Assembly: GCF_001294335.1 (NCBI RefSeq)
Contig: NZ_LGKG01000172.1
Span: 1-64,000, forward strand
Length of the DNA stretch: 64,000 nt
Direction: 5' to 3'
From: Streptomyces chattanoogensis
GTDB lineage: Bacteria; Actinomycetota; Actinomycetes; Streptomycetales; Streptomycetaceae
In this document: positions 51,132 to 58,817 of the stretch, in pieces
Layout: each line of letters opens with the position of its first letter
How positions within the stretch are numbered: position 1 is the first letter of the stretch
Position numbers and translations under genes: made by a program
Notes under the pieces: model-generated
The model's database searches: none
Seen by the model: the letters and a program-made list of their open reading frames with translations, nothing else
What the model was told of the DNA's origin: nothing

Positions 51132-51710
51132 GTGGTATTGGAGTCGGGCTACACCCTCGAGGCCTGCGATGGCATCGGCGCCGAGTATGTGCGCACGCGC
51201 TCCGTCTTCTGTGAGATCTACGCCGCCGCGCCGGCAGTGGCGTACAAGCGTCTTGGCTTCGAAGGCAACATCCCGTTCAGGGGTGCCAACGCTGAACTCC
51301 TGGGTGGATTTTTCCATGACATCAACGACTTGATGTCCGGTCATAAAGAGACGCTGAGCGGCCAGTTCCCGGCCCCCAGCACCTACCGCAGAGCCGTTCA
51401 GAACGGCATGTCCCTGATCGACTCCCATGAGGCCACGTTCTGGCGAGCAGTGGCCAGCTATCACCGGATCAATGACCTGGGCGGCCCAGAGCAACGGTCC
51501 TGCCTCCTCGGAGGGGTGCTGGTCGGGGTGGAGTCCGGCGATCCGCTCCGCCGGCTCCTCCGGCCGCGGGGGCTGCCGGGCGCCCAGGGGCATGACGGCG
51601 CCGAAACCCACGGCGAGGGCGACCCTCTCACAGCCGGGTGGCAAAGCAGCTGTGCCGATGGGCGTATGGGGTCGCCCCTGCCTGGGAGGTTGGGTCTCAG
51701 CGTGGCGTGA
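51132..51710 (+). CDS. Unrecognised ORF, possibly a gene remnant
   Basis: 192 codons from GTG 51132; the frame is open upstream through the 18-bp repeat. The first 125 residues look protein-like (TLEACDGIGAEYVRTRSVFC, AVAYKRLGFEGNIPFRGANA, ELLGGFFHDINDLMSGHKET, YRRAVQNGMSLIDSHEATFW, RAVASYHRINDLGG). These give a helical pattern with an odd HDINDLMSGHKE block. After residue 130 the sequence becomes Gly/Arg-rich and unstructured. I do not recognise a family. A truncated and extended relic of a helical enzyme is the likeliest reading. Confidence 0.35.
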   Translation: MVLESGYTLEACDGIGAEYVRTRSVFCEIYAAAPAVAYKRLGFEGNIPFRGANAELLGGFFHDINDLMSGHKETLSGQFPAPSTYRRAVQNGMSLIDSHEATFWRAVASYHRINDLGGPEQRSCLLGGVLVGVESGDPLRRLLRPRGLPGAQGHDGAETHGEGDPLTAGWQSSCADGRMGSPLPGRLGLSVA

Positions 51711-51899
51711 GTCGGGCTATCGTTCCGATCTCCAGTGCCGTCCAGACTGCACCGTCTGGTCCTTGTGCGATTCCGTGTGGTTCGGAGGACGGGCTGGGGA
51801 GTTCGTACTCGTCGATTCGGCCGGCGGGGGCCGGCCTGATCATGGACGGCTGACTGGCACCACCCGATCAAGCTCAGCAGTGCACGAAGAGGAGCACTG

Positions 51900-52469
51900 T
51901 CACCGCTGCGCAGTGGCAGCCTGCCGATGGCGCAGGATGGTGATCGTGTTGCGGCACCAGTCGCGGTTGCCCCGTTCGAAGGCGAGGCCGCGCAGGCAGG
52001 TCAGGTACGGGCCGATGCGGTCGCCCTCGTGCAGGAACTCCTCCTCCGTGCGCTCGCCGCGCATGCTTCGCAGCAACTGCTCGAACAGGTCGATCTTGGC
52101 CTGGGCGAAGGTGGCCCGCTCGTCGAGCTGGGCGATCAGCACCGCCGGGTCGACGTGGTCGGCGGCCTGGACCTTGACCAGCAGGTCGTCGCGGACGAAG
52201 GACGGCTTGGCGGAGGCTGCGGCGAAGTCGTCGAGTTCGGCGAGGCCGGCGTCCGTGACGCGGAAGACCCGCTTGTTGGGCCGGTTGTCCTGGACGATCT
52301 CCCGCCCGGAGATCAGCCCGTCCTTCTCCAGCCGGGTCAGCTCGGCGTACAGCTGCTGCGGCTGGGTGTACCAGAAGTTCGCCACGCCGACGTCGAAGGT
52401 CTTGGCCAGTTCGTAGCCGTTGGTCTCGCCGTCGAGCAGGGCGGCCAGAACGGCGTGCCGTAGTGCCAT
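51900..52469 (-). CDS. PadR family transcriptional regulator
   Basis: 189 residues from ATG 52469, with AAGGAG eight bases upstream. The winged helix is ALRHAVLAALLDGETNGYEL, AKTFDVGVANFWYTQPQQLY, AELTRLEKDGLI, RVFRVTDAGLAELDDFAAAS. The C-terminal helical dimerisation domain (VLIAQLDERATFAQAKIDLF) is as in class 2 PadR proteins. It diverges from the NTF2/permease/carotenoid-oxygenase genes across 110 bases and probably represses them through the dyad at 52536-52553. Confidence 0.88.
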   Translation of the reverse strand: MALRHAVLAALLDGETNGYELAKTFDVGVANFWYTQPQQLYAELTRLEKDGLISGREIVQDNRPNKRVFRVTDAGLAELDDFAAASAKPSFVRDDLLVKVQAADHVDPAVLIAQLDERATFAQAKIDLFEQLLRSMRGERTEEEFLHEGDRIGPYLTCLRGLAFERGNRDWCRNTITILRHRQAATAQR

Positions 52470-52535
52470 CGGTCGAACTCCTTCACTCACCTCTGTTTGC
52501 CGGACACACCTCCCTATGGTACTCCTAAAAATGAG

Positions 52536-52553
52536 TAGTCAGATTCATGACTA
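52536..52553. promoter_or_regulatory. Dyad TAGTCA-N6-TGACTA, candidate PadR operator
   Basis: TAGTCA (52536-52541) and TGACTA (52548-52553) are perfect inverted copies. A second, overlapping dyad TACTC-N8-GAGTA (52520-52537) adjoins it. Both sit between the divergent PadR and NTF2-like genes. Confidence 0.6.
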
Positions 52554-52579
52554 GTCTCCCTGAGTCAGGAGGGTGCACC

Positions 52580-53011
52580 ATGACCACCGCCGACCGCTTC
52601 CGCGTCGCCGTCGACGCCCGTGATCTCGCCGCGCTGGACGACTTGTTCACCGACGACGTCCGCTTCTACAGCCCGGTGAAGTTCACGCCCTTCGAGGGCA
52701 AGCCGATGGTCCTGGGCCTGTTCGGGGTCCTGCTGCGGAGCTTCCAGGACTTCCGGTACGTCGGTGAGTACACCGGCACCGCGCAGACCAGCGCCGACGC
52801 CGCCGACGCACCCTCGGCCGTCCTGCTCTTCCGCGCCACAGCGGGCGGCAAGCAGATCCACGGCATCGACCTGCTGCACTTCGCCGACGACGGCCGGATC
52901 AAGGAGTTCACGGTCATGGTCCGCCCGCAGTCCGCCGTTCACGCCCTCGGCGAGGCGGTCCACGCCGGGCTCGTCGCCGACGGACTCGCACCAGCGCCCG
53001 CCAATGACTGA
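52580..53011 (+). CDS. NTF2-like / SnoaL-like family protein
   Basis: 143 residues from ATG 52580, with AGGAGGG eight bases upstream. The pattern is ADRFRVAVDARDLAALDDLF, DDVRFYSPVKFTPFEGKPMV, LRSFQDFRYVGEYTG, VLLFRATAGGKQIHGIDLLH, FADDGRIKEFTVMVRPQSAV. This is the NTF2-like cone fold of small cyclases and isomerases. The reaction is unknown. It is the first gene of a rightward set, and its stop overlaps the start of the permease gene by eight bases, so translation is coupled. Confidence 0.83.
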   Translation: MTTADRFRVAVDARDLAALDDLFTDDVRFYSPVKFTPFEGKPMVLGLFGVLLRSFQDFRYVGEYTGTAQTSADAADAPSAVLLFRATAGGKQIHGIDLLHFADDGRIKEFTVMVRPQSAVHALGEAVHAGLVADGLAPAPAND

Positions 53012-54350
53012 GCTCCAGCCATCCCGTCCGACCGAGGAACGCACCGTGCCCGCTCGCCCAACGCCGTCCGCGCTCCGCAGCCCACGCCTGTGGACCGGCG
53101 CCGGCCTCATCCTGGCCATCGTCGCCACCGCCTTCGCGCTGCTCTACGTCGGCGGCAACCTCGATCCGAGAGGGCATCTGCGCGACCTGCCCGTCGCCCT
53201 GGTCAACAGCGACCAGGGCGCGGACGCCGGCGGCAGGCACCTCAACCTCGGGGATCAGATTGTCACCGGGATCGAGCACGGCACCGCCAACCACGCCATC
53301 GCCTGGCAGTCGATGACCCGCGAGAAGGCCGATCAACTCATCGGCCAGGGCAAGGTGTTCGGGGCGCTCGTCGTCCCGCCGGACTTCACCTCCACCGTCA
53401 CCGCCCTGACCGTCCCGGGCACCTCGCAGAGTCCCGCTCGGCCGGTGCTGAGCGTGCTCACCAACCAGTCCGCCGGCAGCATCGGTTCATCCATGGCAAG
53501 CCAGGCCGCCCAGCAGGCCGCCCACGCCGCGTCCACCCGGATCGGCGCCCAGCTCGTCGGCCAGACAGGCAAGCAGGGCGCCACGCTGCCGACCGCCGCC
53601 GAACTCCTGCTCGCCGACCCGGTCGCCGTGCAGGTCGCCGACGGCCACCCGCTGGGCACGCACAGCGGCCTGGGACTGTCCGCCTTCTACTACTCCCTCG
53701 TCCTGGTCGTCTGCGGGATGCTCGGCGCCAACGTCATCAACTCCCAGGTCGACACCGCCCTCGGCTACCTGCACAACGACATCGGACCGTTCCGCCAGCG
53801 CATGCCCGTCCAGCACACCAGCCGCGTGCGCACGCTCGCGACGGGCATCGCGCTCATGGCAGGGCTCTCCGTCCTCATGGGCTCGCTGGTCGAGGCCACC
53901 ACCGTCGGCGTGCTCGGCATGGACGCCTCTCACCTCGGCCTGCTGTGGCTCTACTCGGTCGCGACGATCGCCGTCGTCGGCATCGGCGGCCTCTCACTCC
54001 TCGCCGCGTTCGGCACACCGGGCATGCTGCTGCTGACCCTCATCTTCATCGCGATGGCCGTGCCCACCTCCGGCGCGACCGTGCCGCTGCAGGCGCTCCC
54101 CGGCTTCTTCCGCACGCTCGGCGAGTTCGAGCCGCTGCGGCAGATCGCCGGCGGCATGCGCTCGATCCTCTACTACGACGCCCAGGCCGACGCCGGTCTC
54201 ACCCGCGCGTGGTCCGCGATGGGCATCGCCCTGGTGGCGGCCGCCCTGTTCGGCTTCGCCGTCACGCGCTTCTACGACCGGCGAGGGCTGCACCGCATTC
54301 CCCTCCCGGCGGGCCCGGCGGCCACTGCCCAGCCCACGGCGGCGCACTGA
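53004..54350 (+). CDS. YhgE/Pip-like (ABC-2-type) membrane protein
   Basis: 448 residues. The N-terminal helix (LILAIVATAFALLYVGGNLD) is followed by a long extracytoplasmic region with PVALVNSDQGA, ADAGGRHLNLGDQIVTGI and KVFGALVVPPDFTSTVTALT, typical of the YhgE/Pip N-terminal segment. At least five C-terminal helices follow (FYYSLVLVVCGMLGANVI, GIALMAGLSVLMGSLVEATT, VATIAVVGIGGLSLLAAF, MLLLTLIFIAMAVPTSG, IALVAAALFGFAVTRFY). Proteins of this type are related to ABC-2 permeases and to export of small molecules or DNA, but no ATPase gene adjoins. The start ATG overlaps the NTF2 stop. A degenerate copy of a short piece of this gene lies just after it at 54391-54445. Confidence 0.85.
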   Translation: MTELQPSRPTEERTVPARPTPSALRSPRLWTGAGLILAIVATAFALLYVGGNLDPRGHLRDLPVALVNSDQGADAGGRHLNLGDQIVTGIEHGTANHAIAWQSMTREKADQLIGQGKVFGALVVPPDFTSTVTALTVPGTSQSPARPVLSVLTNQSAGSIGSSMASQAAQQAAHAASTRIGAQLVGQTGKQGATLPTAAELLLADPVAVQVADGHPLGTHSGLGLSAFYYSLVLVVCGMLGANVINSQVDTALGYLHNDIGPFRQRMPVQHTSRVRTLATGIALMAGLSVLMGSLVEATTVGVLGMDASHLGLLWLYSVATIAVVGIGGLSLLAAFGTPGMLLLTLIFIAMAVPTSGATVPLQALPGFFRTLGEFEPLRQIAGGMRSILYYDAQADAGLTRAWSAMGIALVAAALFGFAVTRFYDRRGLHRIPLPAGPAATAQPTAAH

Positions 54351-54390
54351 CCAACGGCCGGCGGCGCCGAAGCGCACCCGCCGTCTCGCC

Positions 54391-54445
54391 GTACTTCACC
54401 TCCACTCTCACCGCCCTGACCGTCCCGGCACCGAGTACAGCCCCG
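54391..54445 (+). repeat. Partial second copy of an internal piece of the YhgE/Pip gene
   Basis: Bases 54391-54445 read TACTTCACCTCCACTCTCAC onwards and encode YFTSTLTALTVPAPSTAPS in one frame. This closely matches DFTSTVTALTVPGTSQSP at 53384-53434 inside the YhgE gene. It is not part of any intact gene. Confidence 0.65.
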
Positions 54446-54470
54446 TCCATCACACAGCTTGGAGTCAACC

Positions 54471-55814
54471 ATGACCACCGTCCCCCATCTGCTGGGCGCC
54501 TTCGCCCCCGTCCACGACGAACTGACCGTCACTGAACTGCAGGTCACCGGTGCGATCCCGCCCGAGCTGACCGGCTGGTACCTGCGCAACGGACCCAACC
54601 CCCACCAGGCCACCTCCGCACACTGGTGGCTGGGCGACGGAATGGTCCACGGCGTGCGCCTGGAGGCCGGCCGGGCCGTCTCCTACCGCAACCGCTGGGT
54701 CCAGACCGCCGCTTTGACGCGCGGCGCCGAACTCCGTGACGAACAGGGCAAGCGCGACCTCCTCGCAGGCGTCGCCAACACCCATGTCGTCCGCCATGCC
54801 GGACGTACCCTCGCCCTGATCGAATCCTCCTTCCCCTACCAGATGGACATGCGCAGGGGCAACGAGCTGGCCACCATCGGCGCCTACGACTTCCACGGCC
54901 GGCTCCACACTCCGATGACCGCCCATCCCAAGACCTGCCCCACCACCGGTGAGCTGCACTTCTTCGGTTACGGTGCCGGACCGGACGAGACCCCCTTGAC
55001 CTACCACCGTGCCAGCGCACAGGGAGAGCTGACGATCAGCCGGCCCGTGGACGTCGGCGCACCGACGCTGATGCACGACTTCCACCTCACCTCCCGCCAC
55101 GTCGTCTTCATGGACCTGCCGATGGTCTTCGACCTGCCCAAGGCCGTGGCCGGCGACCGTGGCCTGCCCTACACCTGGACCCCCGACCACGGCGCGCGCC
55201 TGGGTGTCCTGAACCGAGAGGACCCCTACGGCCCGGTGCGCTGGTTCGACATCGCTCCTTGCTACGTCTTCCACACGCTCAACGCCCACGAGGACGCCGA
55301 CGGACGGCGCCTGACCTTGTACGCCATCCGCTACGACCATGTCGGCGAGAACGTGGACGTCAACGGCCATGGATCCCTCTGGCGATGGACGATCGACCTG
55401 GCCACCGACACCGTGCACGAGGAACAGCTCGACGATCGCCGAGCAGAATTCCCCCGCATCGACGACCGCCTCGCGGGCCTCCCCGCCCGCTACGGTTACG
55501 CCACCACCCTCAAATCTCCCGAAGGTTCCGACTGCCAGGGCGCGATCCACCGCTACGACCTGGACTCCGGCGCGACAGTCAGCCACTCCTTCGCGGCAGG
55601 GCGTACCCCCGGCGAAGCCACTTTCGTCCCGGCGAGCAGTGTGCCCGGAGGCTCGGGCTGGCTGATGACCTACGTCTACGATGCCGCCACCGACCGAAGC
55701 GACCTGGTCATACTCGACGCCGACGACCTGACCGCGCCACCCACCGCCACCATCCACCTGCCACGCCGCGTCCCCGTCGGCTTCCACGGCAACTGGCTCC
55801 CCGACCAGCGCTGA
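54471..55814 (+). CDS. Carotenoid oxygenase family protein
   Basis: 447 residues from ATG 54471 (GGAG eight bases upstream). The four histidine iron ligands are placed as in the family: MTAHPKTC, LMHDFHLTSRH, YVFHTLNAHED and near the end VGFHGNWLPD. Further signatures are GWYLRNGPNPHQATSAHWWL, GDGMVHGV and ELHFFGYG. The fold is a seven-bladed propeller around Fe(II). Members cleave double bonds of carotenoids, stilbenes or lignin-derived phenolics with O2. Which bond is cut here is unknown; no carotenoid genes adjoin. It ends a PadR-regulated set and has a strong terminator. Confidence 0.93.
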   Translation: MTTVPHLLGAFAPVHDELTVTELQVTGAIPPELTGWYLRNGPNPHQATSAHWWLGDGMVHGVRLEAGRAVSYRNRWVQTAALTRGAELRDEQGKRDLLAGVANTHVVRHAGRTLALIESSFPYQMDMRRGNELATIGAYDFHGRLHTPMTAHPKTCPTTGELHFFGYGAGPDETPLTYHRASAQGELTISRPVDVGAPTLMHDFHLTSRHVVFMDLPMVFDLPKAVAGDRGLPYTWTPDHGARLGVLNREDPYGPVRWFDIAPCYVFHTLNAHEDADGRRLTLYAIRYDHVGENVDVNGHGSLWRWTIDLATDTVHEEQLDDRRAEFPRIDDRLAGLPARYGYATTLKSPEGSDCQGAIHRYDLDSGATVSHSFAAGRTPGEATFVPASSVPGGSGWLMTYVYDAATDRSDLVILDADDLTAPPTATIHLPRRVPVGFHGNWLPDQR

Positions 55815-55831
55815 CGTAGACAAGTCCGGGA

Positions 55832-55873
55832 CGGGTGTGTGCCTGGGGCGCACGGTGCCGAGGCACACACCCG
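55832..55873 (+). terminator. Terminator after the carotenoid oxygenase gene
   Basis: CGGGTGTGTGCCT (55832-55844) pairs perfectly with AGGCACACACCCG (55861-55873); the loop can itself form a small hairpin. Confidence 0.88.
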
Positions 55874-56013
55874 CCCGATGCGTCGGCTGCCAAACATCCC
55901 GCGAACTGTCCGGCCTCAGCCGGTAGAGGCGCCCGCACATACCGGGCGCACCCGTCTTCCAGCCACCCTCGCGGCCTGCCTCATCCAGGCCGGCCTGCGA
56001 GCAGGAGAAGGCG

Positions 56014-56291
56014 ATGAAGTTCAACGCGCTGCTCACGAATGCGGTGATCTTCCACAACGCCCTGGACATCGCCGAGATCGTCCGCCAGCTGCTGGAGGAG
56101 GGCTGGACGATCGACCCCGAGGATCTGGCGCACATCTCGCCGTACCTGACCGGGCACATCAACCGGTTCGGCGAGTACAGCACGCACGAGCTGGGCATCC
56201 AGCCGGAGGCTTACGACCCGAAGCGGGACGTGGGCTGCACCCCGCTGCGCGACCAGGACTCGGCCGCGGCCGCTTCGGTCAGGCCGCCTGA
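56014..56291 (+). pseudogene. Tn3-family transposase, C-terminal remnant
   Basis: The frame at 56014 reads MKFNALLTNAVIFHNALDIA, EIVRQLLEEGWTIDPEDLAH, ISPYLTGHINRFGEYST, then DVGCTPLRDQD, the extreme C-terminus of Tn3 transposases (LSPYLTxHIxRFGEY...DFTPLRD). After DQDSAAAA the true end (GFGQAA and stop at 56291) lies in another frame, as if one base were lost in the GCCGCTTCGG region. Sequence before 56014 is not transposase-like, so only about 90 of about 1000 residues remain. Confidence 0.8.
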
Positions 56292-56477
56292 AAGGCCGGG
56301 GCCGGTCGGCAGCCCGGCACGCCTCGGCGCTTTGGCCACACCCTCGCCCCCAGGCCCTGCTCGAGGAGGGAGCGGGCCAGGGGGCCCGCCAGGCCGGCCA
56401 CGTCGGTCTCCAGGTCTCCGCTCGTTCGCCCAGGGTCAGAGGCTGATCGGGCTGCTGTTGCGGTGCGCCGGGCGGGG

Positions 56478-57116
56478 TCAGGGGGGTGCGAGGGTGTCGA
56501 GCCGGGCTGCGAGGTCGGGGTGGGTGGCGGCCAGGTGGGGGCGGGTGGCGGCCAGGGGGGCGATGAGGCGTGCGGGGTCGTCGTGGGCGAGGGCCGCGTG
56601 GAGCTCGCTGAGCGGGCGGCGGGCGGCGGGGGAAAGGTCGGTGAGTGCGGTGATCTGACCAGCGAGGCGGCGCAGGTCTGCCGCGTTGCGGCGGGCCCAG
56701 GCGCCGGCGGTGCGGTCGGCGGCCCGGGCCTGGCGGGTGGCCGTCACGCGCTCTTCGCCGGTGGTCCCGGCGGGGCCGGGACGGCCGCGCAGATAGCGGC
56801 GCTCGGCGGCCTGGCGGCTGGCGACGCCGAGGGGGTGGGCGAGGTCGGCCCAGCTGGCTCCCGCGTCGCGGGCCGTTTCGATCAGGCCGGTCTCCCAACC
56901 GGCGAGCCGCTCACGTACCTGCCGCAGCAGCATCAGGGAGGCCAGCGCCTGCTCCGGCCCGGGACCGAGGGTATCGGGGATGTCCTTGGCCCCTTGCTGG
57001 GCGTCGCGTAGGGCATCGTCTATGGCAGCAAGGGCCGCCGCGGCGGCGAGGAACGACGCCGGGCTGTGGGCGTCGGTGCGGGACGGGGACGGCTGGTCGG
57101 CCGGGGTCACGGACAC
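56478..57116 (-). CDS. rheA: RheA-like Hsp18 transcriptional repressor
   Basis: 212 residues. It is rich in Ala and Arg. A helix-turn-helix-like region lies at residues 75-112 (WETGLIETARDAGASWADLA, HPLGVASRQAAERRYLRG). The C-terminal half is helical (RRNAADLRRLAGQITALTDL, PLSELHAALAH). The family is annotated in Streptomyces as the Hsp18 regulator. In S. albus, RheA is a thermosensing repressor that binds TGTCATC-N5-GATGACA and controls hsp18. The gene here diverges from an hsp18 gene, and the exact operator sequence lies between them, so the assignment is strong. Length and N-terminus fit; the start is ATG 57116. Confidence 0.85.
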   Translation of the reverse strand: MSVTPADQPSPSRTDAHSPASFLAAAAALAAIDDALRDAQQGAKDIPDTLGPGPEQALASLMLLRQVRERLAGWETGLIETARDAGASWADLAHPLGVASRQAAERRYLRGRPGPAGTTGEERVTATRQARAADRTAGAWARRNAADLRRLAGQITALTDLSPAARRPLSELHAALAHDDPARLIAPLAATRPHLAATHPDLAARLDTLAPP

Positions 57117-57127
57117 CTCCCTGGGGT

Positions 57128-57146
57128 TGTCATCGAGCTGACGACA
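57128..57146. promoter_or_regulatory. Second, imperfect RheA-type operator
   Basis: TGTCATC-GAGCT-GACGACA matches the RheA site TGTCATC-N5-GATGACA with one mismatch (C for T in the right arm). It lies 11 bases upstream of the rheA-like start and 8 bases from the perfect site. Confidence 0.72.
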
Positions 57147-57153
57147 TCATGTT

Positions 57154-57172
57154 TGTCATCCATTGGATGACA
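57154..57172. promoter_or_regulatory. RheA-type operator, perfect palindrome
   Basis: TGTCATCCATTGGATGACA is a perfect 19-base palindrome with a central T; as TGTCATC-N5-GATGACA it equals the described RheA operator. It lies 66 bases upstream of the hsp18 start and 37 bases before the rheA-like start, where it can repress both. Confidence 0.9.
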
Positions 57173-57238
57173 TGTTACAACAGTGTCAGTGAGGCGCATT
57201 GGCAGTAACTGCCTGAACCTGCTGGAGGTGTTTTCACG

Positions 57239-57670
57239 ATGTTGATGCGCACTGACCCCTTCCGTGAGCTGGACCGGCTGACGCAGCAGCTGCTGGGCCC
57301 GGGGACCTGGTCGAGGCCGTCGGCGATGCCGATGGACGCCTACCGCGAGGGCGACGAGTACGTGGTGGCCTTCGACCTTCCCGGTGTCACCGCAGACGCG
57401 ATCGACATCGACGTCGAGCGGAACATGCTCACCGTCAAGGCGGAGCGCCGGCCGGTGGCGAAGGCCGACGACGTGCAGATGGAGCTGTCCGAGCGGCCGC
57501 TGGGCGTCTTTTCCCGCCAGATCGTGCTCGCCGACACCCTCGACACCGAGCACATCAAGGCCGACTACGACGCGGGCGTGCTCACCCTGCGCATCCCGAT
57601 CGCCGAGCGCGCCAAGCCCCGCAAGATCTCCATCGGCGTCGGATCCGGCCACAAGGAGATCTCCGGCTGA
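57239..57670 (+). CDS. hsp18: Small heat-shock protein Hsp18 (Hsp20/alpha-crystallin)
   Basis: 143 residues, ATG with GGAGG about 10 bases upstream. The alpha-crystallin domain spans residues 33-132: [85 protein letters not shown]. It ends with the conserved IxI-like motif region. It binds unfolded proteins during heat shock, as an ATP-independent oligomeric holdase. The heat-inducible control by RheA described in S. albus is likely here, given the operators upstream. The DUF2267 genes follow in the same direction and may be in the same regulon. Confidence 0.94.
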   Translation: MLMRTDPFRELDRLTQQLLGPGTWSRPSAMPMDAYREGDEYVVAFDLPGVTADAIDIDVERNMLTVKAERRPVAKADDVQMELSERPLGVFSRQIVLADTLDTEHIKADYDAGVLTLRIPIAERAKPRKISIGVGSGHKEISG

Positions 57671-57773
57671 CACCGGCCGGGACAGGTGCGGAGGACGGGC
57701 ACCTGATCTCCCCCTCACCCCGTCCTCCGCACCCCGTGGGCAGTCCGAAGAACAAGAAGGGGTGGCGGCCAAG

Positions 57774-58169
57774 ATGACTCTGCGACGCGAAGCGTTCCTC
57801 GACCACGTCAAGGAACGAGGCGAGTACGGCACTGTAGAGGAAGCCGAGCGTGCGGCCCGCGTAGTGCTCGCCCTGCTCGGCGCCCACCTGGTCGGCGAAG
57901 TCCGCGCCCAACTCGCAGCCCGCCTGCCGGAGGAATTCGCCCTGATCCTGCTCAACCCGCTGCAGAGCGCCGAACCGCTGCCGACGGAGCGGTTCGTCCG
58001 GGCGACCGCAGCCTGGATCGAGGGCGCCACCGAGCAGACCGCGACCTGGGACGTCAGCGCCGTCCTCTCAACAGTCGCCGACACCGCCGGCGACGACCTG
58101 ATGGGGCAGATCCTGCTCCAGCTCCCCGCCGGCTACGACCTCCTCTTCGGCTGCCCCCAGCCCACCTGA
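57774..58169 (+). CDS. DUF2267 domain protein (first of two)
   Basis: 131 residues from ATG 57774 (GTG 57762 possible). DUF2267 pattern: FLDHVKERGEYGTVEEAERA, ARVVLALLGAHLVGEVRAQL, AARLPEEFALILLNP, VLSTVADTAGDDLMGQILLQ, LPAGYDLLFG. The all-helical domain has two repeats resembling each other. No function has been determined. It lies about 100 bases after hsp18 in the same direction, and a second DUF2267 gene follows. Confidence 0.87.
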   Translation: MTLRREAFLDHVKERGEYGTVEEAERAARVVLALLGAHLVGEVRAQLAARLPEEFALILLNPLQSAEPLPTERFVRATAAWIEGATEQTATWDVSAVLSTVADTAGDDLMGQILLQLPAGYDLLFGCPQPT

Positions 58170-58227
58170 CCACCAGTGCCACACCGGCACCACTCCACCC
58201 TGGTTCCCATGAAAGGCATGCACTGCA

Positions 58228-58671
58228 GTGATCACCGACGTTCGCGGTCCGCTTGAGCACCAGCAGCCGTACTCGACGGCGTACGAGCAGATGCTGGAGA
58301 AGGTCCGCTACGAGGGCGCCTACCCCACTCGCGAGAAGGCCGACGAAGCCGTCCGCCTGGTCCTTTCGGGGCTGGGGCGCCAGCTGACCGGCGACGAACG
58401 CGTCGATCTCGCGGCTCGCCTGCCCTTGGAGGCCGCACGCATGCTGACCGCGCAGATCCCCGACACGCAGCTCCTGACCGGATGGGCCTTCGTCAAGGAC
58501 CTCGCCGCCCGTTCCGGCGGCTCCCTGGCCACCACCCGCTGGGACACCGGCTCCGTCTTCGCAGCCGTCGCCGCCCATGCCGGCCCCGACCTCATCACCC
58601 GCATCCTCCACCAGCTCCCCACCGGCTACGCGCTGCTGTTCGGCCGCGCCGAACTCACCCCAGCCGCGTAA
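58228..58671 (+). CDS. DUF2267 domain protein (second of two)
   Basis: 147 residues, GTG start. YEQMLEKVRYEGAYPTREKA, DEAVRLVLSGLGRQLTGDER, VDLAARLPLEAARMLTAQIP, VFAAVAAHAGPDLITRILHQ, LPTGYALLFGRAEL align with the first DUF2267 protein, suggesting a tandem duplication (both end with LPxGYxLLFG). Function unknown. A strong shared terminator follows. Confidence 0.88.
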   Translation: MITDVRGPLEHQQPYSTAYEQMLEKVRYEGAYPTREKADEAVRLVLSGLGRQLTGDERVDLAARLPLEAARMLTAQIPDTQLLTGWAFVKDLAARSGGSLATTRWDTGSVFAAVAAHAGPDLITRILHQLPTGYALLFGRAELTPAA

Positions 58672-58740
58672 ACGGGCACCCGGCACCCGGGGCCGCAACA
58701 GGGGTCCGCCCCGATCCCCTCCGGCCGCGCTCGTAAAGGC

Positions 58741-58773
58741 GGAAGTCCCCGATCCGCGCGATCGGGGACTTCC
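58741..58773. terminator. Bidirectional terminator between DUF2267 and WD40 genes
   Basis: GGAAGTCCCCGAT (58741-58753) and ATCGGGGACTTCC (58761-58773) form a perfect 13-base-pair hairpin with a seven-base loop, between convergent stop codons. Confidence 0.9.
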
Positions 58774-58817
58774 GGCGGAGTTGGCCGGTCCATCGGCTCG
58801 TCGCGCGCGCAGGCTTG

